Assembly (NCBI GenBank): GCA_041657585.1
Contig: JBBABP010000063.1
Location: 1 to 6,161, forward strand
DNA length: 6,161 nt
Origin: JBBABP01 sp041657585
Lineage (GTDB): Bacteria > Patescibacteriota > Gracilibacteria > Absconditabacterales > Absconditicoccaceae
Reading direction: 5' to 3'
Part shown: one piece after another, positions 1 to 4,151 of the stretch
Numbering within the stretch: position 1 is the first letter of the stretch
Layout of the letters: every line of letters starts with the position of its first letter
Position numbers and translations under genes: made by a program
Notes under the pieces: model-generated
The model's input: the letters and a program-made list of their open reading frames with translations, nothing else
Database searches by the model: none
What the model was told of the DNA's origin: nothing

Positions 1-111
1 GTCTCCAAAATTTTTGTCAAAAGAAGGAGCGACAGCAAAAGTGTTATTAAATGCCAAATGTGCAAATAATAATATAAATGGAATAAATAATAATTTTGTT
101 GCTAACTTCAT
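1..111 (-). CDS. N-terminal fragment of an exported protein (signal peptide)
   Basis: Minus-strand frame open from an ATG at 109-111 to the window edge, giving 37 codons; the rest lies outside. The peptide begins MKLATKLLFIPFILLFAH and continues through an AFNNTFAVA stretch. This has the layout of a Sec signal peptide: Lys at positions 2 and 6, a hydrophobic core at about 7-21, and an A-V-A cleavage motif at 26-28, so the mature protein would begin near Pro29. No lipobox Cys is visible. The start codon is preceded by A/T-rich sequence with no Shine-Dalgarno motif, as for the other genes here. The mature part is too short to identify a family. It is transcribed away from the DGR, so the two are not in one operon. 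Its nature as an exported-protein start is fairly secure; its function is unknown. Confidence 0.7.
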   Translation of the reverse strand, partial: MKLATKLLFIPFILLFAHLAFNNTFAVAPSFDKNFGD

Positions 112-650
112 TTTTATTTTTTTTAACTTAAATAATTTTTGTATATTTATGGAGTGTTTCAGCTAGAGCCAAATATTGATGTTATAAGTCAGATTATTAA
201 TTTTAATATAAAATAAAATCAAGTTAAAAGTAAAATTCAAATAGCAATATTTATAAAATTTTTTTTAAGTTTTGTTATATCTCATTCTTTGTGTATTCAA
301 TTAGTGACCATCAATAATCAATTGTAAATTAACAATATTACAGCTACAGAAAGTCAAATATATACTATTCGTTGGAGATATGGATCGATATTCATTCTTA
401 TATAATCCAATGTGTTGGCAATTTTATATTGTTGAGGATATGATCACTGTAAATCTGTAACTCAATTTAATGCGGTTTCTTGAATTTCATAATTATTTGC
501 GTTGGCTTTTCATTTTATTTGATCCAAAATTTCCACTGGTGTACTTCAATATTTTCATCGACTTCATACTTCTGCAAAAGAAAAATTTGATAAATTTAAT
601 ATTATCGCGTTTATAAATATAATGTAGATTATTTTTTTCATGATATAAGA
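112..650. other. Gene-free intergenic stretch
   Basis: About 540 nt in which neither strand holds a convincing coding frame, even with TGA read as glycine. It would carry the 5' region of the minus-strand gene. A plus-strand promoter-like pair, TTGGCA (415-420) and TATGAT (439-444) with an 18-nt spacer, is present, but nothing recognisable follows it. Two loosely similar blocks start at 371 (GTTGGAGATATGGATC) and 431 (GTTGAGGATATGATC), exactly 60 nt apart. I see no tRNA, rRNA or terminator. Confidence 0.5.
194..222 (-). promoter_or_regulatory. Possible promoter of the minus-strand exported-protein gene
   Basis: On the minus strand, TTGATT (217-222) is followed after 17 nt by TAATAA (194-199), about 80 nt before the start codon at 111. 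In such AT-rich DNA these matches are easily met by chance, so this is only a candidate. Confidence 0.25.
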
Positions 651-651
651 T

Positions 652-770
652 AAAGCTAAAAAAGCTATAGAAAGCTATAAAAGCCATAAAAGCTATAGAA
701 AGCTATAAAAGCTATAAAAGCTATAGAAAGCTAAAAAAGCTATAAAAAGCTATAAAAGCCATGAAAGCGA
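652..770. repeat. Phased short tandem array, AAAGCTATA-type units
   Basis: Thirteen copies of an AAAGC core, most followed by TATAA or TATAG. AGC recurs at 654, 663, 673, 682, 691, 701, 710, 719, 729, 738, 748, 757 and 766. The spacings are 9 or 10 nt, mean about 9.3, and for much of the array three units make a 28-nt super-period. Units vary slightly (AGCC at 682 and 757, AGCG at 766). It lacks the long repeats and unique spacers of a CRISPR. No continuous reading frame is maintained, since units of 9 and 10 nt alternate. It is followed at once by a T-rich stretch with the complementary GCTTTT motif. Confidence 0.85.
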
Positions 771-814
771 TAAAGTCTTTTTTGCTTTTGTGCTTTGATG
801 CTTTTTTGCCTTTT
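771..814. repeat. T-rich block complementary to the preceding array
   Basis: Just after the AAAGC array the strand bias inverts: GC dinucleotides within T-tracts fall at 784, 792, 800 and 808, exactly 8 nt apart. GCTTTT here is complementary to the AAAAGC of the array, so the end of the array and this block could fold into a long imperfect A/T-rich hairpin with its apex near 775. It could be an imperfect inverted duplication; a role as a weak terminator is possible but not shown. Confidence 0.45.
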
Positions 815-1059
815 ATATTATATTCACATTCTTTTATTTTGCAAATATATAGATATGATTTCGAATCCCAGAGAATAATAAAAATTTCTGAGAATAAAAA
901 ATTTATACGTATAATTTATATTATTTACGAAAATTTACAAGCTAAATTTCGAAGATAAAATTTTCCCTTGCAATTATCCACCATATAATTATATATGTCA
1001 ATAATAAGAAACAGAAACCAAAAGGAATAGTTTTTTTTTTGTTCTATTTCTATAAAAAT
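815..1059. other. Gene-free AT-rich stretch upstream of the DGR target
   Basis: A reading frame running 761-958 through this stretch starts inside the tandem array and has no recognisable family, promoter or ribosome site, so I do not count it as a gene. A TATAAT at 984-989 lacks a good partner -35. A run of eleven or so T residues lies near 1031. Nothing else is supported. Confidence 0.45.
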
Positions 1060-1087
1060 TTGCAAAATAAAAAATTCCAATTATAAT
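1060..1087 (+). promoter_or_regulatory. Promoter of the DGR target gene
   Basis: TTGCAA (1060-1065), a 16-nt spacer, then a perfect TATAAT (1082-1087). This predicts a transcript start near 1094 and a 5' leader of about 33 nt before the ATG at 1127. It is the best sigma-70-type match in the gene-free kilobase and sits at the right distance from the gene. Confidence 0.6.
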
Positions 1088-1126
1088 TAAATAATAAAAT
1101 TTTTTTATCTACTAATTATTACTATC

Positions 1127-2017
1127 ATGACAACGCCCACTAAAATTAGTTCTTTGGAATCAAAACAATACTTTGATGAATACAAAGAATCTACAAAATT
1201 AGAACGTGATAAGATTTCTTCGAAAGACGATCTTTCTGAAAAACAGAAAAAAGCACTTACAAACCTTTTGCATGATGATATGATAGCAAAACAAGGAACT
1301 GAAGATTTTAAAAAACATGCAGAAACAAGAAAAGCTGATTACAAAAAAATCAGAGAATTAGTTATCGAAAGAGTTTGAGATCCAAAAAAAGTCACTAAAG
1401 AAGATATGCAAAAAGCTGTAGATTTTTTCTATTGAAATTTTAATAAACAAGAAACAAAAGAAAAAAAAGAAACAAAAGAAACAGTAACTAAATCATTGGA
1501 GTTTGAAGAAAACACATTTAAGATAAACAGCAAATGATTTGAAGAAGTAACAGAAAAACACAAAGATCATCCTTTACTTAAAAAATTTGTATGATGTTGA
1601 ACAAGAGTAAAAGCAAATAAAACTTGAGACGTAGTGGAATATTTAGATTGAGATCAAAAATGAGAACAAATATTTATCACATACGACGCATTTATCAGAG
1701 AAGTAATGAAAGATAAAAAGTGTAGTAGCAAAGAGGAAGTAGAAAAAAAATATTTGATGACGCTACAGGAATTTAAAGAAAAGATGAAAGATAAGGAAAG
1801 TGGTTCAGAAGAATATAAGGAATTTGCTAAGAAAGAAATTAAAAAAAATATGCTTGCCGGTTGTTGGCATCCAGGCTATGAGAAGTTCTACTATGTCGGT
1901 GGGCGATCGTGTATTTGGTTGGTTGGTGGCGGCAATGCTTACTTCTACGAGACTAAATGGGCTTGAAACTACTATGACAGCTACTCCGGGTTCAGTGGTC
2001 GTTTGCTCAAGAATTAG
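1127..2017 (+). CDS. DGR target protein with C-terminal variable repeat
   Basis: 296 codons, ATG to TAG (2015-2017), with nine in-frame TGA codons read as glycine; under the standard code it would break into fragments. Residues 1-150 are highly charged and probably helical, with a Lys/Glu/Thr linker at about 108-122. From about 155 (FVGCGTRVK) through YLDGD and an IFITYDAFIREV segment (to 193) composition is more globular, followed by another Lys/Glu-rich helix to about 240. The last 55 residues are the variable repeat. Its frame (LAG.W, FY, IWLVGG, ending GFSGRLLKN) resembles the C-terminal part of C-type-lectin-like DGR targets of the Fib_succ_major/FGE type, which end in GF.VR; this is a motif resemblance, not a search result. 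No signal peptide or membrane segment is seen, so a cytoplasmic site is inferred. The gene has its own promoter and terminator. The role is presumably binding of a changing ligand; the N-terminal function is unknown. No ribosome site precedes the ATG. Confidence 0.9.
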
Positions 2018-2018
2018 G
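1848..2018 (+). repeat. DGR variable repeat (VR)
   Basis: 171 nt matching the template repeat at 2302-2472 with a constant offset of 454 and no gaps. There are 30 differences; 27 fall where the template has A (14 A-to-G, 8 A-to-T, 5 A-to-C). The three others are T-to-C in a GTC codon, T-to-G in a TCG codon, and C-to-T at 2014. The first substituted adenine pairs with 1863 and the last with 1986; of the 54 template adenines in that span half are changed. It encodes residues 242-296 of the target protein plus the stop. Invariant tryptophans, glycines and aromatic residues separate the variable positions, as expected for a fixed scaffold with variable surface residues. Confidence 0.97.
1987..2018 (+). 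promoter_or_regulatory. Candidate IMH (3' anchor of mutagenic homing)
   Basis: After the last substituted adenine the VR and TR are identical for 32 nt except one position (T at 2014, C at 2468). The adenines inside this block are unchanged although those upstream are half replaced. In known DGRs the equivalent segment (initiation of mutagenic homing, IMH in the VR and IMH* in the TR) marks where cDNA integration begins and is not mutagenised. Here it codes for the invariant GFSGRLLKN end and the stop codon. Exact limits are inferred from the mismatch pattern. Confidence 0.75.
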
Positions 2019-2019
2019 C

Positions 2020-2044
2020 CGGCCAGAATGGCCGCTTATCGGCC
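2020..2044 (+). promoter_or_regulatory. GC-rich alternative hairpins just after the VR
   Basis: Two mutually exclusive 5-bp all-GC stems share one arm: CGGCC (2020-2024) with GGCCG (2030-2034) around AGAAT, or GGCCG (2030-2034) with CGGCC (2040-2044) around CTTAT. They begin 2 nt after the VR and directly after the stop codon, in DNA that is otherwise very AT-rich. In the Bordetella phage DGR a hairpin/cruciform just downstream of the IMH promotes homing, and the position here is equivalent. No T-run follows, so it is not a terminator. Confidence 0.6.
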
Positions 2045-2126
2045 CAGGAAGGTGCTTATAAACCAACAAAAAAAAGAAGTAGGAAAAAATTAACGTAGAA
2101 AAAACGTAATTTGAAAATATATCGGA

Positions 2127-2159
2127 GGACAAAATGCAAAGCATTTTGTCCTTTTTTTT
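2127..2159 (+). terminator. Rho-independent terminator of the target gene
   Basis: Perfect 11-bp stem GGACAAAATGC / GCATTTTGTCC with an AAA loop, followed by eight T residues (2152-2159). It lies 110 nt after the target stop and separates the target mRNA from the TR/RT unit, implying a separate promoter for the latter. Confidence 0.93.
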
Positions 2160-2171
2160 CTATTATAGAAT

Positions 2172-2201
2172 TTGCCATAATCTATTATCTCAAGAGATAA
2201 T
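2172..2201 (+). promoter_or_regulatory. Promoter for TR RNA, with overlapping palindrome
   Basis: TTGCCA (2172-2177), 18-nt spacer, GATAAT (2196-2201), placed directly after the target terminator and predicting a start near 2208. The -10 overlaps a perfect 8-bp inverted repeat, ATTATCTC (2184-2191) and GAGATAAT (2194-2201), separated by AA. Such a palindrome on the -10 could be a repressor operator; no regulator gene is visible in the window. Confidence 0.55.
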
Positions 2202-2222
2202 GTTATGAGCATGCCTAATTCA

Positions 2223-2298
2223 ATAGCCCTCTCCACCTATGTGGAGGAGTAAAAGATCATATTATTGGTTACGATAGTATGACAAATCAAGTGGCTAT
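2223..2298 (+). ncRNA. Predicted three-way-junction leader of TR RNA
   Basis: Three nested pairings fit together. The closing stem is ATAGCC (2223-2228) with GGCTAT (2293-2298). Hairpin 1 is TCTCCAC (2230-2236) with GTGGAGG (2241-2247), loop CTAT. Hairpin 2 is TCATATTAT (2257-2265) with ATAGTATGA (2274-2282), nine pairs including one G-U, around an 8-nt loop. The whole fold ends 3 nt before the TR homology begins. A GGAGGAG at 2243-2249 looks like a Shine-Dalgarno site, but it is inside hairpin 1 and no start codon follows at a suitable distance. Confidence 0.5.
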
Positions 2299-2301
2299 CT
2301 T

Positions 2302-2472
2302 ATATGCTTGCCGGTTATTGGAATCCAAACAATAAGAAGTTCTACAATATTGATGAACGATCTTATATTTGGTTGGTTGGTGGCAACAATGCAAACTTCA
2401 ACAAGAATAAATGGAATTGAAACAACAATAACAGAAACTACGGGTTCAGTGGTCGTTTGCTCAAGAACTAGG
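2302..2472 (+). repeat. DGR template repeat (TR)
   Basis: Donor copy of the VR, 171 nt, rich in AAC/AAT codons when read in the VR frame (16 of 55). AAY is the classic template codon because adenine replacement reaches most amino acids and never a stop. The frame stays open from about 2253 to the TAG at 2469-2471, but this reflects homology with the VR rather than evidence for a translated gene. It contains an in-frame TGA (2418-2420, glycine) conserved in the VR at 1964-1966. The IMH*-equivalent end lies at 2441-2472. Confidence 0.97.
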
Positions 2473-2479
2473 AAATTTG

Positions 2480-2502
2480 CCGGTTACAAAAACCGGTTTT
2501 TT
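2480..2502 (+). terminator. Hairpin with U-run between TR and RT
   Basis: CCGGTT (2480-2485) pairs perfectly with AACCGG (2491-2496) around a 5-nt loop, followed by six T residues (2497-2502). It fits a short intrinsic terminator for TR RNA, leaving RT expression to readthrough, since only 16 nt remain before the RT start. The 6-bp stem is weak, so partial termination or a structural role in cDNA priming is equally possible. AACCGG could also pair with CCGGTT at the start of the TR (2311-2316). Confidence 0.5.
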
Positions 2503-2518
2503 ATAAAACATCAAATAA

Positions 2519-3763
2519 ATGTTAGACAAAAATCAATTATTGCTTGATCTATTCCAAGCGTATTACGATACTCGTCAGCACAAAAGAAATACAAAAAGTG
2601 CAATAAATTTTGAAATAGACTACGAAAAAAAATTATTAATTTTGTGTGAAGGTTTAATAAATTGAACTTACGTTATTAGTCCAAGTATTTGTTTTGTCAT
2701 CAATGATCCAGTTCAAAGAGAAATTTTCGCTGCTGATTTTCGTGATAGAATAATTCATCACTTAATTTATAATTATATTTACGAAATTTTTGATCATCAT
2801 TTCATCTATGACAGTTATAGTTGTAGATTAAACAAAGGCACGCATTTTGGTATCAAAAGAATAGATCATTTTATCCGTTCATGTTCGCAAAATTATTCTC
2901 GTGATGCTTATATTCTCAAACTTGATATAAAATGATTTTTTATGCACATCAACAAAAATATATTATTCGACAGAATTAAAAATTTTTTGCAAAATAAAAA
3001 AGAAAAAGTAACGGTAGATTATGATTTTTTGCTTTCGCTTATTCATCAAGTTATTTTTCATGATTCAACTCAAAATTGCATTATCAAATGATCAAAAAAA
3101 GATTGGATATGATTGCCAAATGACAAAAGTCTTTTTCATTCACAAAAAAATACAGGACTCGCGATTTGAAATTTAACAAGCCAATTATTTGCAAATATTT
3201 ACTTGGATAGTTTGGATAAATATATTAAATTCGAATTATGATTTAAATATTACGGTAGATATGTTGATGATTTTATAATCATAGATAATGATAAACAAAA
3301 GTTATTGTCTGTAATTCTAAAGATCAAAAATTTCTTAAATACAAAATTATATCTTACTCTTCATCCAAAAAAAATTTACTTTCAACACTACAATAAATGA
3401 GTGCAATTTCTGTGAGCATATATCAAGCCTTATCGTATCTATATTCGTAAAAGAACAATATGAAATTTTTGGAAGAAAATACATAATATTAACTATATTC
3501 TCAAAAGTAGAGATAATTCATGAATTATCTCTACGAGCAAAAATAATTTTCAATCAATTATTAATTCTTATCTGTGAATACTTAATCATTATAAAACATA
3601 TAAAATCAAAAAAAAATTAATTAGAAATTTTACAAACAAATTTCGAACTCGTTTTCATTTTACTAAAGCAAATAAAAAAATAGTTCCAAATATTAGAAAA
3701 TTAAAATCATCAGAAATCAAAAAACTTTGTCCTCAATGATATTATAATGGCAATCTACGATAA
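2519..3763 (+). CDS. DGR reverse transcriptase
   Basis: 414 codons, ATG to TAA (3761-3763), with twelve in-frame TGA codons read as glycine. The enzyme copies TR RNA into cDNA with errors opposite adenines, for transfer into the VR. Visible RT landmarks are: REIFAADFRDR (67-77); YSCRLNKGTH (100-109); catalytic Asp136 in LDIKGFF; the DGR/group-II-like IGNLTSQ (216-222), whose Gly217 is TGA; the active-site YVDD (248-251); and LHPKK followed by KGVQFLG, with Gly294 and Gly299 both TGA. A Lys/Arg-rich thumb-like tail follows to the C-terminus PQGYYNGNLR. Length is usual for DGR RTs, and no maturase, endonuclease or protease domain is present. The gene lies 46 nt after the TR, the usual TR-RT order, with no clear Shine-Dalgarno and no promoter of its own. 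No Avd accessory gene lies on either side. Family assignment is secure; activity is inferred from the intact catalytic residues and diverged VR. Confidence 0.96.
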
Positions 3764-3827
3764 TTATTTTTATAAATTTAAATGCTGAAAATAGTAAAAT
3801 AATTTTTTTTGGCGATTGATAATCGTC

Positions 3828-3860
3828 CCTACAGAATATTACAATGGTAATCTTTTTTAA
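3828..3860 (+). pseudogene. Possible remnant of a second RT C-terminus
   Basis: Reads PTEYYNGNLF then TAA, against PQGYYNGNLR then TAA at the end of the RT gene (3731-3763). Over the core 18 nt the two copies differ at two sites, both synonymous third positions (TAT/TAC, GGC/GGT). The frame is open upstream for only about ten further codons before stops, with no start codon. It may be the tail of a lost or recombined RT homologue, or a chance match; the short length limits confidence. Confidence 0.35.
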
Positions 3861-3952
3861 ATAATCAGATTAAAATTTTTTTCAAAATCGCTAACCAAGG
3901 TATATCAACACGAAATTTTTTTTAATGATTTTTCCATTGAAATAAATTATTG

Positions 3953-4005
3953 ATACAATATATAGTGGCTACGCTATTCTTCGACATACTATATATTGTA
4001 TTTTT
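3953..4005 (+). terminator. 14-bp perfect hairpin with short T-run
   Basis: ATACAATATATAGT (3953-3966) and its exact complement (3988-4001) enclose a 21-nt loop of higher GC (3967-3987), followed by four more T residues (4002-4005). It could terminate RT transcription, although it is 190 nt past the stop and the stem is almost all A/T. The perfect terminal inverted repeats with a distinct centre would also fit a small mobile or recombination element. Confidence 0.45.
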
Positions 4006-4034
4006 CTCGTGAAATGTAAATAATAATCAAATAA

Positions 4035-4085
4035 ATTAAAAAATTAAAACCTGCCTGCGGTAGGCAGGGATTAAAAAATTAAAAC
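4035..4085. repeat. GC-rich hairpin flanked by 16-nt direct repeats
   Basis: The sequence ATTAAAAAATTAAAAC occurs at 4035-4050 and again at 4070-4085. Between them is a short GC-rich palindrome: CCTGCCT (4050-4056) pairs with AGGCAGG (4062-4068) around GCGGT. Its composition is quite unlike the surroundings. The arrangement is what insertion of a very short palindromic element with target-site duplication would leave, though slippage in A/T-rich DNA could also create the direct repeat. Confidence 0.7.
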
Positions 4086-4151
4086 ATTATTCGTTAATAA
4101 AAATTTACTTATTAAATATAAAATTTATTTCTTAAATAATTTTTTGCAAAG

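Larger units (their letters stand above)
2208..2502 (+). ncRNA. Predicted TR RNA of the DGR
   Basis: A transcript from the promoter at 2172-2201 to the hairpin and T-run ending at 2502 would be about 295 nt: a structured leader (2223-2298), the template repeat (2302-2472) and a 3' hairpin (2480-2496). DGR reverse transcriptases use such an RNA as the template for mutagenic cDNA synthesis. The ends are predictions from sequence signals only; the RNA may instead continue into the RT gene. Confidence 0.5.
3764..4151. other. Gene-free spacer between the RT gene and nrdD
   Basis: About 390 nt, very AT-rich, without a gene. It contains the RT C-terminal echo (3828-3860), a 14-bp perfect hairpin (3953-4005) and a GC-rich hairpin between direct repeats (4035-4085), each listed separately. 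A 7-bp hairpin GGCGATT/AATCGTC at 3811-3827 has no T-run after it on either strand. A promoter for nrdD should lie between 4086 and 4151, but only a weak pair (TTCGTT at 4090, TAAATA at 4113) is seen. Confidence 0.6.

Noticed and set aside
493..687. A 64-codon minus-strand frame
   Set aside because: The start lies in the repeat array and its first residues simply translate the complementary repeat; it ends at TAA with no recognisable motif.
652..770. CRISPR-like array
   Set aside because: The units are 9-10 nt with no spacers, and no cas gene is nearby.
848..875. TTCGAATCC resembling a tRNA T-arm
   Set aside because: No acceptor stem, D-arm or anticodon arm can be placed around it on either strand; the match is a short near-palindrome.
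761..958. A 65-codon plus-strand frame starting MKAIKSFLLL, hydrophobic at first
   Set aside because: It begins inside the AAAGC array, its hydrophobic part is the T-rich mirror block, and no promoter, ribosome site or family signal is seen. It is most likely a by-product of the repeat composition.
1376..1705. Reading the target region as several broken genes or a pseudogene because of TGA codons
   Set aside because: The same frame continues across every TGA with no TAA or TAG, and the RT and NrdD show the same pattern at conserved glycines, so recoding explains it.
2253..2471. Open frame across the TR, possibly a small expressed protein
   Set aside because: The frame is the VR frame carried by homology. 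The GGAGGAG at 2243-2249 is followed by no ATG, GTG or TTG at normal spacing and is buried in a hairpin. The first ATG (2304) has no ribosome site.
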